Shown: positions 21,101 through 30,289 of the stretch, one piece after another | How the letters are laid out: every line of letters starts with the position of its first letter | Numbering within the stretch: position 1 is the stretch's first letter | Origin: Fragum whitleyi | Lineage: Eukaryota; Mollusca; Bivalvia; Cardiida; Cardiidae | Direction: 5' to 3' | Assembly: GCA_948146395.1 (NCBI GenBank) | Contig: OX411552.1 | Span: 10,435,686 to 10,499,685, forward strand | Length of the DNA: 64,000 nucleotides | The notes under the pieces: generated by a model | What the model was told of the DNA's origin: nothing | What the model saw: the letters and a program-made list of their open reading frames with translations, nothing else | The model's database searches: none | Program-made: the position numbers and the translations under genes

Positions 21101-21315
21101 TGACTATGCACGACACACAACAGTCATGGTGATCCTAAAAAGTCTCCTTTGAGCACGTTGTGCTTAGGTGAGCTAAAGATACACTATTTTGGGTTATTTT
21201 AGTATGAATGGTTTTGGTGACTCAAGTTAGCCATTTTTATATTCTAATTTGTGGAATAAGGCATATATGAACAAATTCCAAACATTCAGCGCAATGTTAA
21301 TGTTGTCTGTGATTA

Positions 21316-21342
21316 TGACGTCAAATACAGAAAGTGACGTCA
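21316..21342. promoter_or_regulatory. Pair of full CRE palindromes
   Basis: TGACGTCA at 21316-21323 and again at 21335-21342, 19 bases apart. They lie about 300 bases downstream of the candidate minus-strand gene (21650-22391), so any role in it would be as a distal site. Motif only. Confidence 0.4.
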
Positions 21343-21647
21343 TTACTACACCATATCTAATAATTAATTTGAGTTTGACAAACTTCAATGGGAATTATTG
21401 GAGATAATGTAACTTTGAAGGAAAAGGTGAAGTCCTACTTTATCACATGTCAATTAGTAGACAAAATAATTCAAATTATATCATTATGTTTGGTATCACA
21501 GACATCTCATTTTTTTCAACAACACTCAAAATTGTTGAAATATTGCAAGATTGTACTTTCATTCTTGTTTTTTTGAATATTGATCACATATCTGCCACAC
21601 TTTTAAAATCTGAAAAATAGATTCCCCTTTGGTTAATCTAAATAATT

Positions 21648-21808
21648 TCAAAATTTAAAGGTGTCGCGTGAGTGTGAACATAGTGTTTGGTGAAACTTTT
21701 TACGAAAAATCTGTGGTAAAAGGCTATTTTTGTGAAAACAGGGGTTATTTGGGGATGTTTTTTCGAATGACAGAAAGGTATTACGAGAAACTATTTCATA
21801 TTGTGGAA
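21648..21808 (-). CDS. Candidate second (last) exon of a small membrane protein gene
   Basis: A pyrimidine-rich acceptor (CGACCTTCCTTCAG) ends at 21809 on the minus strand. The exon then reads, after completing a split codon, PQYEIVSRNTFLSFEKTS, then PNNPCFHKNSLLPQIF, and a basic tail to a TGA at 21648-21650. The first exon ends in phase 1 and this one supplies the missing two bases, so the frame is kept across a 414-base intron. No domain recognised. The end could instead be an unrecognised donor leading to further exons. Confidence 0.3.
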
Positions 21809-22222
21809 CTGAAGGAAGGTCGTTTAATACAAACACAATGTTAAAAGTATGTTTTTCAAAGATTTATAAAATGAGAAATTACAGGGCCAAAAATGGATAT
21901 TCGTGAATTCTGTCCTTTTCATTGGAGTATTTCTTCTCAATTCCTTTGCTTTTAAATATTTGTTTGTTTGAGAATAATTGCAATTAATGTGTATGAATAA
22001 ACATGGTATAAATAATGAATTATTTTGGTCATGTAAATGAATACGTAATTCATATGGCAAAAAGTGGATAACGAACCCAGAGAAGCAAGGCAAAAGTATT
22101 GCATTTCATGATAAAACGGCTACCTTAATACAAACGCGTATTTGTAATTAATTTTTGTGTTGGTGAGTCGTCTAAACAAAAAGATTATATATCATAAACA
22201 ATGTACCTGAAAACTTAAATAC

Positions 22223-22391
22223 CTTTTGGGTCTTTGAAAAACAGGTCCGGATAAAAATTTACTTTTACGCCGACAGCGTCCCTGTTGTACGTTATGAACA
22301 GAAACAAAACGATGAATATCAACACAATTGGAATGATATAAGTGCTCGCCTGTCGCATTTGTCGAGTAGTTAATTGGTTAGAAGTCCCCAT
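22223..22391 (-). CDS. Candidate first coding exon, single-pass membrane protein
   Basis: The Met at 22391 opens a 58-codon frame. About 19 polar residues rich in Gln, Thr and Arg precede a hydrophobic stretch YIIPIVLIFIVLFLFI (residues 18-33), then polar NRDAVGVKVNFYPDLFFKDP. The donor is AAAAG|GTATTT at 22223/22222. The short N-terminus followed by one helix would suit a type II Golgi-type enzyme stem or a small membrane protein, but no family is recognised. A possible acceptor (TTTTATCAACAG) lies just upstream of the Met, between it and the hairpin element at 22421. Confidence 0.35.
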
Positions 22392-22420
22392 CACGTCTTA
22401 AATATCTGTTGATAAAAGTG

Positions 22421-22733
22421 TAATACGTACTTAGTGTTTTGTATGAATAGAAATATCTAACAAGGTTGGGAGAATTGAAAATTGTCGAGGCTCTGCCGAG
22501 ACAATTATCGATTCTCACAACCGAGTTAGATATTTTTTCATACAACACTCTAAGTACGTATTATATTTATCTTATAACCTCTTTTTGTCTTGTTGTCGTC
22601 GATGTTTCCAACTGAAATGCAAGTTTCTGAAAATAATCGCATTATATCATTGTTCTAAAAATAACAATGTGATATCATAAAAATATCATATGGGATGTTA
22701 TCACACGGATATATGTAAAGTTATAAGATAAAT
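22421..22733. mobile_element. Hairpin element H1, copy 1
   Basis: The outer hairpin 22421-22563: TAATACGTACTTAGTGT...ATATCTAAC and its inverse GTTAGATAT...CTAAGTACGTATTA, top GTCGAGGCTCTGCCGAGAC. It is followed by a second inverted pair TTATCTTATAAC...GTTATAAGATAA ending at 22733. The whole unit is repeated at 34487-34861, which shows that it is dispersed. No coding capacity. Confidence 0.8.
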
Positions 22734-22739
22734 TATCAT

Positions 22740-24240
22740 TACGATTAAAGCGATAGTTAAAGCGCTTGGCAAATAATCATTAAATAATGTAACAATAAAA
22801 AGTCATAAAATAATAAAAATAGTCTTAATGTCAAATAGATATAGAAGGGTATTGATTGGCTTTTCTGAAGTACTATTTAAAGTAAATTAGATAACACCAA
22901 GGAAAGAAAGCCAAACAAATCCACAATCTACATTTCATATTAAAATGATTTAACATGTATGTTAAAGTTGTACAGTTAAATTGGTACATGTATCAATTGA
23001 ATTGCTTGTAGAAATTTCAGATTTTTTTTTTTTTTTTTTCGAATGAAAGATTCAGTTTTAAAGATTTTTAATTAAGATGAAATAACTGTATTCCTATCTA
23101 AAATTCATAGACATTTTTCTGAATACAAAATGCTACAGAAAACATGTATTCAGACATGTTTTAAACAACCATCTAATAAATTTAAACGCTAATGATATTT
23201 GATTCAACAACTTAAAGTGACCACCTTGAGGCTCCATAAGAGTACAATCAATATGTTTGATTTCCATCACATTTGGTGTATTCTGATTGGCTGAAAATTG
23301 GTTTTATTCCTAAATGAAAACATCTTTGAGTGTGTAACTATTTATTAAGCTTGCACGCACAGTAGTCTCGAAAGAAGTCTGTCTCATTATGGAGAAATTC
23401 ATCCAGTTCTGCTTATTGATATCAAATCCTAAGCTACGAAGAAAGTTTTCTTTTTAATTTCATTAAAATGTGAAAGTAAAAACATAACCACACAGCATGA
23501 CTACCTCAAATTCTTTCTTTATCTCTAAAATGAAAAAAAGCGGTAAGATAAATTATATGCAAGCAAGAGGTAGCATTTAGTCAATTATATCTATTAGGAA
23601 TATACAATGATAATTCAAGATTACGATTTAAATACTCCAAAATCAAAAACACTTGCTTCAGTCGTATGACTTGGTCGGGAAAGACTGACACAGAAGATAA
23701 TTGCCACAGCTGCTAAGCGTAGTAAGGCAGAGTTTGATACTTGTCACAGCTGGCTATGACGTCTTCAGTCCGGTCATAAGTAAGAAATATTTAAAATTTT
23801 TACACAACTTATCGTTCAGATGATAGAATTTAAATAACTTAAATGATAACCTTTTTTTATATATAAATACTATTTTGTCTGTAAATTTACCTCACAACAA
23901 TTCACGATTTTTCTTACGTATTATATGGATTGTTTCTTTTCTCTGAATCGTTGTATCGAAAATGACAAAAATCAATGTTATCTGGATGAGGTTGGGAAAA
24001 TTTAGCGTGACGAGGCTTTATTGTTGTTAATAAGAAATCCTACTATCTATCTAGAATTGTATGGTTTTGACTTTAGACTGTGGAATTTTCCTTTTTAACC
24101 AATGTAGTACATGAAGCATGAAACACAGGAATCCATATTGCATAATGTGAGAATATTTTTTTTTAAAAGTAATTAATTTATGTATGTGTATAAAAATCTA
24201 TTGATTTGGTATCCCCCACTTTCTGTGTTACTAGGAAGTA
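22740..24240. other. No gene seen
   Basis: AT-rich, with a T-run at 23022-23039 and a CACAGCTG pair near 23705 and 23745. No open frame worth reporting. Confidence 0.4.
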
Positions 24241-24383
24241 TAGGCAAACATTTTCAGTCATGATCGTGAAAGGGTCGATTCTTACGGTAAAAAAAAAGCA
24301 TCGAGATGATGGCGCATCAATTGTTTCAATATATCTCGTTTATTACAATTTCTTTAATGCTTTTCGGTGGTTTATCGAGAAAT

Positions 24384-24507
24384 AACGGTAGATTATCACT
24401 TGATAATCTCACCGCAAAACCTGTGAAATTATCAAAAACTTATACCCTGCTTTTGTGCATTTCGTCCTATCCGACGTCATCTATGTCAGAAGAAATAAGT
24501 GACGTCA
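24384..24507. repeat. Short hairpin and CRE sites shared with 52.9 kb
   Basis: CGGTAGATTATCA and TGATAATCTCACCG pair at about 24386-24414. CGACGTCATCTAT at 24472 and GTGACGTCAC at 24499-24508 follow. ATGACGTCATCTAT and ACGACGCGCTTT recur at 52902-52937, so this segment appears to be a dispersed repeat that carries CRE-type sites. Confidence 0.45.
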
Positions 24508-24608
24508 CAATGAACGTTGCATAGCAATCACGCGCGAAATGACGCGCTTTACGAAAATATGTCCCAGAAATTTCCCATTTTGTCTCATTTTTGCATTAAA
24601 GAAACAGA

Positions 24609-24764
24609 ATAATCGTTTGTTTTTCGTGTAAGATCGGTTTATATTTCCTTTCGTGAACAACAAAAGCTATATTTTCACTCGTGGCTCTGCCACTCGTGAA
24701 AATATAGCTTTTGTCGTTCACCTAATGAAATATAAATCGATCTTACACTGAAACAAACGATTAT
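24609..24764. repeat. Near-perfect hairpin, 156 bp
   Basis: TAATCGTTTGT...GTGTAAGATCGGTTTATATTTC...AAAAGCTATATTTTCACTCG pairs with CGAGTG...AAATATAGCTTTT...GATCTTACAC...CAAACGATTA. The top is TGGCTCTGCCA. Same size and same GGCTCTGCC top as H1 at 22421 but different stem sequence. Confidence 0.85.
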
Positions 24765-24769
24765 CCTCT

Positions 24770-26045
24770 ATTTATTGTACTGGGAAATTTGGCATTTGCA
24801 TAGCTAAATAATCGTTCTAACATTCGCGACAGCTAGAAAGGAATCCGAGAAAATTTTAGGCTCATAGGGACAAAATCGTAAAATGTACGACTGGTCTGAA
24901 GGTGCCGTATAGTTTATCGCAGATTTCACGATTCGACGCCTTTCTTGAAAGCCAAAAGGTTTCTTGAAAGCCAATTTTTATCGTACGATTGCGATACGAC
25001 CAAATTTCAATCGTAGGACATTTCTTGAAAGAGGCTCCAGTTAACATTGAAATTTTCAGACTCATACAAATGTTAATCTATTTTTTATGCAACCATTTTT
25101 CATCGCTTAATTAACAAACCCTTAAAATTCAAGGAAGTCGGGTGAAAGTGTATGCAGATCATTCCTAAAAAACCTGTCTGATATCATGTCATATTATCAG
25201 ATAGGTGATATCAGTTCAATACAGGCTTCATTTCTAGGCAAAGATTCCTGCCATATCGCAATAACTGGAATAACAAAAGATGGAATGTACCCTGCGTCCT
25301 GAATGACAAAATGACGTCTGTGGAAATCACCAAGCTCCGGGTATTGAATCTTTTTTTTAAAAATTTTGTCAAAAATCCTTGGAGTAGAACAACCTACCAA
25401 CTTAGACTCTTTTTGTGGAGAGCTAGGACGCATGTCTTTATTAACGTACATACACAGCACATTTATTAAGTTGGTATAAATTCCAATTTCAAAAGGGAAT
25501 TATTCGACTGAAAACTAAAGAGATATGATAATTAACAGTTGTCTAATATATATAAAAAGAAATATAGCACCAAACAATTAGACGAAGTACGTGTGATTTA
25601 AACCTTTTGATATTTCTTCACCAATAAAAAGAACCAACCAAAGTTCCACCACGTGGCCTTCACCTTTTCTTTTATATTTAATGGTATCTCTGGAACTATT
25701 TAAAGTTAAACCTTTTAGTATCTAGACGATTTTGCCTTTAAACTACATGTACTATTTTCGGTAACTTTGTTGCTTTAAGCAGAATGTGTAACATGAAAAT
25801 ACCCGAACACATTTCTGCTTTCCTAATTTCAAATCGTTTTCAGCAATAATTACAATATCTCCACTTCTAATGATTTCATTAAACATTGACAAAAATCTTC
25901 AGAAAACTAAGACAAAGAATCATTCTGTAAAAGTTTTAGGAGATCGTTTTGTATATATTTCAAATCTAATTACACGCAAAAATATTTTGAGTTTATAAAA
26001 AATGCACCTTTCCCCGTTTTATTTTTTTTTATAACACTATAATTA
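24770..26045. other. No gene firmly seen; one unrecognised minus-strand frame
   Basis: A minus-strand frame of 87 codons (25460-25197) reads protein-like (KKKIQYPELGDFHRRHFVIQ) and has a possible internal acceptor TTCCACAG, but no family is recognised. The rest is AT-rich spacer; 24900-25040 has a short direct repeat TTTCTTGAAAG(C/A). Confidence 0.25.
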
Positions 26046-26049
26046 TTCG

Positions 26050-26530
26050 GTCAAAATATCGGGGTAATAGTAAATACTAGTTGTCGATTCCATCGAGTAC
26101 ACGAGAATATTTTCTATTAGGCTTCATTTTCCGTGTTTTCCTATAGATCTGCCACATCGTCTAAAGAGAATCGTTCCTTTAGACCTCAAAACCCTCTTGA
26201 TATAGTTAAAAGGAAAGGTGATAAAGTTTGTGGACCTGGTGCGTAAACGAGAATGTCTTGATTGAAGATGGAAAGTTTGAAAATCCAACGGTTCCCCTTC
26301 CCGTGTTTTCTAGCGGGCCTGTCCTGTTTTCGAAATAGCTCTCTTTTTGACTTGCCAATGATCATGTGAAAGATTTAAGGAAAATAGATTCCTAATTACC
26401 TCTTATCATCATGTCAAAGTTTCGAGAGGTTAATTTGGACTTGGTCGCGTAAATAACAATTCTTACGGACTGACGACAACCACGACATTGCTATGGCTAT
26501 TTTGACCTTCGTCTGGTAGAGCAAAAAAGG
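26050..26530 (+). repeat. Tandem-unit element, ~175-195 bp unit, two units
   Basis: TCCGTGTTTTCCTATAG (26130) and CCCGTGTTTTCTAGCGG (26300) head two related units. AAAGTTTGTGGACCTGGTGCG (26224) and AAAGTTTCGAGAGG...GACTTGGTCGCG (26417) are matching later parts. It ends in GCTATGGCTATTTTGACC and TTCGTCTGGTAGAGC, like the GCTATAGCTCTCTTGCC end at 37826. Confidence 0.5.
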
Positions 26531-26724
26531 CATTTTTTCACGATGGCGTAAAACGCATATATGAATTTAAAAAAAAACCCTAGCAATTTAGATGATGTTT
26601 ACATGTATTTTAATTGTTTAGTATATCTAATTATAGTTCAAACGATTAAGGGATAATCCTTTATGCACTTTCTTGTAAATAATATTATATATTAATATTG
26701 GCAAAATAAGCGATATCCATTTAC

Positions 26725-26745
26725 CCCCCCCCCCACCCCCCACCC
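26725..26745. repeat. Poly-C run
   Basis: Ten C, then CACCCCCCACCCC: a long C-rich tract just before the next MITE. Confidence 0.9.
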
Positions 26746-26861
26746 CAGCCCCTTAATTTCAATCAAAGCGTATTTAACGTTACCTTGTATGCCGAAACGA
26801 AAAGCTTGGGAAGAATGGTTACCTTGGAAGTTACGCATTGAGGTTACATTAGTATCCGCTA

Positions 26862-27286
26862 CAATTAATTACATCGTGAAATTGACATTTAACTCAATCA
26901 AAACCATTCTAAATCGCTCACTCAGCGCTCCATTCATTTATTCCAGACACTCGCTCCAACGCTCCAAACTCACTGAAAAAATATAACAACAACTTCGATC
27001 AAAATAAAAATAGCTTGGGAAAAATATGGATTTCACTTATTTGATTGAAATTGAAAGCGTCTGATAGGTCCTTGAAGAAATAGGGGGCCATCTATAGAAC
27101 TTGTATGCATATTCTATTAAAGGGAGGTAATCAATATTGCTAATTTTGTTCATCCTGAACAAAATTTGATATACTGGATTACCTCCCATTGAATTCACTC
27201 AATAGTCGCTCCACACACTCATTCAATTTCATTCATTAATCATTCCAAAATCATTCACTTTGTTTTTTTCACGATGTTGATAACTG
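26862..27286 (-). mobile_element. TA MITE, subfamily A
   Basis: TA|CAATTAATTACATCGTG and GATAACTG|TA ends with the TA duplication intact; length 425 bp. The central palindrome is present (GGGAGGTAATCAATATTGCT ... GGATTACCTCCC). The right TIR is damaged (CTTTGTTTTTTTCACGATG). Confidence 0.9.
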
Positions 27287-27299
27287 TAACACTGCAATA

Positions 27300-27747
27300 A
27301 TCAGGGCCCGAAATAATAAAACGTTTCTTTTTGGGACTCGTTTTTAACGCATATATACACATTCTCGTGGAATATTTTTCATATCAGACATCACCAGTTA
27401 ATTATACTCTTTTTATTTCTTAATAATGACAATAAGACATCAGGGATCGACACTAACTTCTTTGAGTAAGGAGTCCATTGGACCCCATCTTACAAAATCA
27501 AGGAGTCCAAGCTCAATCTAAGGAGTCCGACTTTTCGTAACGGGAAAACACTGTAGAAAAGAAGAAATTGAACAAGTTTCTTTCGACGCTTGTTGAAAGC
27601 GGCGTAAAACTCCATTGAAACCAAATCGACGGAATTTTTAATTTCTCCCCCCCCCCCCCCCGTGTATTTAAAGCTTTGTACTTTTCTGTCTGTGAGTCTT
27701 CACGGACGAATCAGATGCTTTTAAATCCACACCAGTCCGTTCAATTA
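27300..27747. other. No gene seen; poly-C run at 27648-27661
   Basis: AAGGAGTCC repeats three times (27468-27515) in a short stretch. GTAGAAAAGAAGAAATTG near 27553 resembles the middle of the TTAA MITEs at 39901 and 47048 and may be a relic. Confidence 0.35.
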
Positions 27748-27749
27748 CA

Positions 27750-28173
27750 GTTAAAAACATCGTGAAATTGACACTCATTCCGATCAAAAGCATTCTTAAC
27801 AATTAACTCAGCTGTCGATTCATTCATTCCAAACACTCACTCAAATCGATCAAAAACGATCCGAAATTTTTAGAAAACATTTAAAAATCGTTCATGACTT
27901 TCAACATGTAAATTCAAAAACTATTTATTCTACGATTTTATTAGCTGGTGTGGACTTTCAAGTGTTTGTGATTGGTCCGCGAAGAAGTACACACAGAAAA
28001 GTACGTATATTTTATTAAAGGGAGGTAATTAATGTCTCTAATTTTGTTCATCTTGCAATATTGGATTACCTACCTTTAATTTCACTCAAAACTGGCTCCA
28101 CACACTCATTCAATTTCATTCCGAAATTACTCCAAAAGCGTGCACCTTGTCAATATCACGATGTTCTTAGCTG
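27750..28173 (-). mobile_element. TA MITE, subfamily B
   Basis: TA|CAGTTAAAAACATCGTG to TTAGCTG|TA, 424 bp. The middle differs from subfamily A: GTTCATGACTTTCAACATG, ATTCTACGATTTTATTAGCT, GGTGTGGACTTTCAAGTG and ATTGGTCCGCGAAGAAGT. The palindrome right half is partly lost (ATCTTGCAATATTGGATTACC). Confidence 0.9.
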
Positions 28174-28179
28174 TACGCA

Positions 28180-29125
28180 AGGATTTAATAAATGTGAACA
28201 ATTTATATCGCATTTTGAGTGATTGGATTGAGGTTTTTGTCACTCAATGATGTTTCAAGTTTTATTTCATATATGTCAAATATGTACATAACTGACTCCC
28301 CTTACCTTAACCTTACTGAATACAATAAACAGTTCTTAGGCTCCACCCTGCCAGGCCAAAAATGTTCAAATTATAACTGTACGTATGGAAGGTGAAGCAA
28401 CCAATGTTTTGCGCGTCAATATGCAATCTGTAGTTGTTTCCCTTTGGTAAGTTGATTTGTTTGTATAAGGTTTAACGCCTCCTGCAACATTATTACAGTT
28501 TCTTTTTAAATCTATGTAACCCCTGAAGCTTCGTTGATAAGAAAATCAAACAAAAGTTGAGTTCAGTATCACTAATATTTAAAACGAGCCGGAGAAAAAC
28601 TTGAACACGTGCAATATCAAAACTCATCGACCACTGAGTATATTTTACGGGCTTTGGTTGAAAGACAAGAACAATTAAGAAGTTTCTCGGTTATTTTCGA
28701 TAGAGCAGTAATGTTTGTCAACTTTTTCAACGCGATTGATCAACTGTTTTAACGTCACGGCGATTTCGTTCCTTGACGTTGACTCTCTTGCGTTACCGCT
28801 CCCTAACCACGTATCAAACGGAAAGCAAACTAAAAGTTATAACCCTTCCAAACGCCAAGCTTTCAAGTAGCCCAATCGTCAATTCCTCACCTAGCGGGTT
28901 GATAGAGGGAACTTTTCAATGACGTTCATACGAGCATTTCGGATGACGCAAAGCTAACGTAAACGTAACGTGGCATTACAAATTGTGTTACGTTGTCAGC
29001 ACTGAAGTGTAATAGAGATATAAGGAATGAGTTTCCTTGACAAAAGCTCACAACTTTGAAGGATTTGGAAAATTTTAGCTTCCAAGCTGTATGGAATGAA
29101 ATGCGTTCTTTTGTGTCCGCTTTGC
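28180..29125. other. No gene seen
   Basis: Single-copy-looking AT-rich sequence without an open frame of note. GTATAAGGTTTAACGCC near 28467 faintly recalls the SINE S1 end. Confidence 0.35.
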
Positions 29126-29128
29126 GTA

Positions 29129-29645
29129 CAGTTAAGTACATCGTGAAATTGACAAGGTCAATGATTTTGGAATTATTTTGAATGAAAATGAATGTGTGTG
29201 TGGGCGAGTTTTGAATGAATTTAATGGGAGGTAATCCAATATTTCAAATTTTGTTCAGGATGTACAAATTAGCGATATTCATTACCTCCCCTGAATAAAA
29301 CATGCATACAGGTTCTATAAATAACTTTCTATTTCTTCAATAACCCACCGGACGTCATCTTCACGAGTCAAAGGGTATCGAATCGATAGCTTCTTCTCGA
29401 ATACCGAATAAGTAAAACGTTCGTAACCCTTGGCTCGACAAAATGACCCGACGCTTGCAATTATGTCAGTAATCGCATTTTTTTCTAGCTTTATTTTTAA
29501 CAACGTTGTTGATTTTATCTTTTTCGTTGGGTTTGGAGCGTTTTTAAATGGTTTGAGTCAGTGTTTTGAAGGAACGGAGCGCTGAGTGAGTGATTTGGAA
29601 TAGTTTTGATCGAGATGTTTGTCAATTTTACGATGTTGTTAACTG
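29129..29645 (+). mobile_element. TA MITE, subfamily A, with ~100 bp insertion
   Basis: TA|CAGTTAAGTACATCGTG to GTTAACTG, followed by TC instead of TA. 517 bp because about 99 extra bases (29355-29453) lie between the AATAACCCACC and CGCTTGCAATTATG blocks that are adjacent in other copies. CCGGACG (29348) and CCCGACG (29447) flank the insert as a near-direct repeat. Confidence 0.9.
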
Positions 29646-29859
29646 TCACATCACATTTCAATGACAAATTATTCTGCCCTTAATTCGATCGATTTGCAAA
29701 TATGATATGGTGACTTTAATTTGGCCGGCCACTAGGTACACAATTGTTGTAAAATTTATTTCTGGACCCATCATCACTTGAGAAGAGACACTTGACTGTC
29801 ATAAATATATTTTTCTGCTCGTGCCAAATGCATCGTATGAAACTTAAGTCGGTCGCGTA

Positions 29860-30264
29860 CAGTTAGTTACATCGTGAAATTGACATTCACCTCAATCAAA
29901 ACCATTCTAAATCGCTCATTCAGTGCTTCATTCATTCATTTCAAACACTCACTCAAACCATTCAAAAACGATCAAACCCATTGAAAAATATAGAATCAAC
30001 AACGTCATTCAATATAAATTTTGATGGAGAGAAGTTGCGATTTCACTGACATTATTCAAATTATTATCGTCTCATAGGGTCTTGAAGAAATAGGAAGCTG
30101 TGAATATAACTTTTATGCATTTTAATTAAAGGGAGGTAATCAATAACGCTAATTTTGTTCATCCTGAACAAAATTTGCGATATAGGATTACCTCATATCA
30201 AATTCACTCAAAATTCGCTCAATAATCATTCAAATTCATTCCTAAATCACTCATCTTGTCAACT
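29860..30264 (-). mobile_element. TA MITE, subfamily A, right TIR lost
   Basis: TA|CAGTTAGTTACATCGTGAAA at the left. The arms and central palindrome (GGGAGGTAATCAATAACGCT ... GATTACCTCAT) are clear. The right end stops at CATCTTGTCAACTATACATG, so the CACGATG...ACTG terminus is gone. Confidence 0.85.
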
Positions 30265-30281
30265 ATACATGAGTTGACGGG

Positions 30282-30289
30282 TGACGTCA
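30282..30289. promoter_or_regulatory. CRE palindrome
   Basis: TGACGTCA within GGGTGACGTCACTGAC, just past the truncated end of the preceding MITE. Motif only. Confidence 0.3.

Larger units (their letters stand above)
17778..21176 (+). mobile_element. Large TIR element starting TAGCTCACCTGAGC, with tandem arrays
   Basis: Left end TTAGCTCACCTGAGCACGAC then GTGCTCAAGG. Right end TTTGAGCACGTTGTGC then TTAGGTGAGCTAAA, so terminal inverted repeats of about 30 bp. Inside: a GTCCGTCTGTCC segment, a ~142 bp tandem unit (17985-18250), AT-rich DNA with X-box palindromes every ~153 bp, a nested smaller relative (19446-20240) and a ~155 bp tandem unit (20636-21100). No transposase frame, so non-autonomous. 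Whether this is one 3.4 kb element or two relatives joined end to end cannot be settled by eye. Confidence 0.55.

Noticed and set aside
29315..29503. 62-codon minus-strand frame that reads protein-like
   Set aside because: It spans a MITE and its private 100 bp insertion; no start context and no equivalent in other copies.
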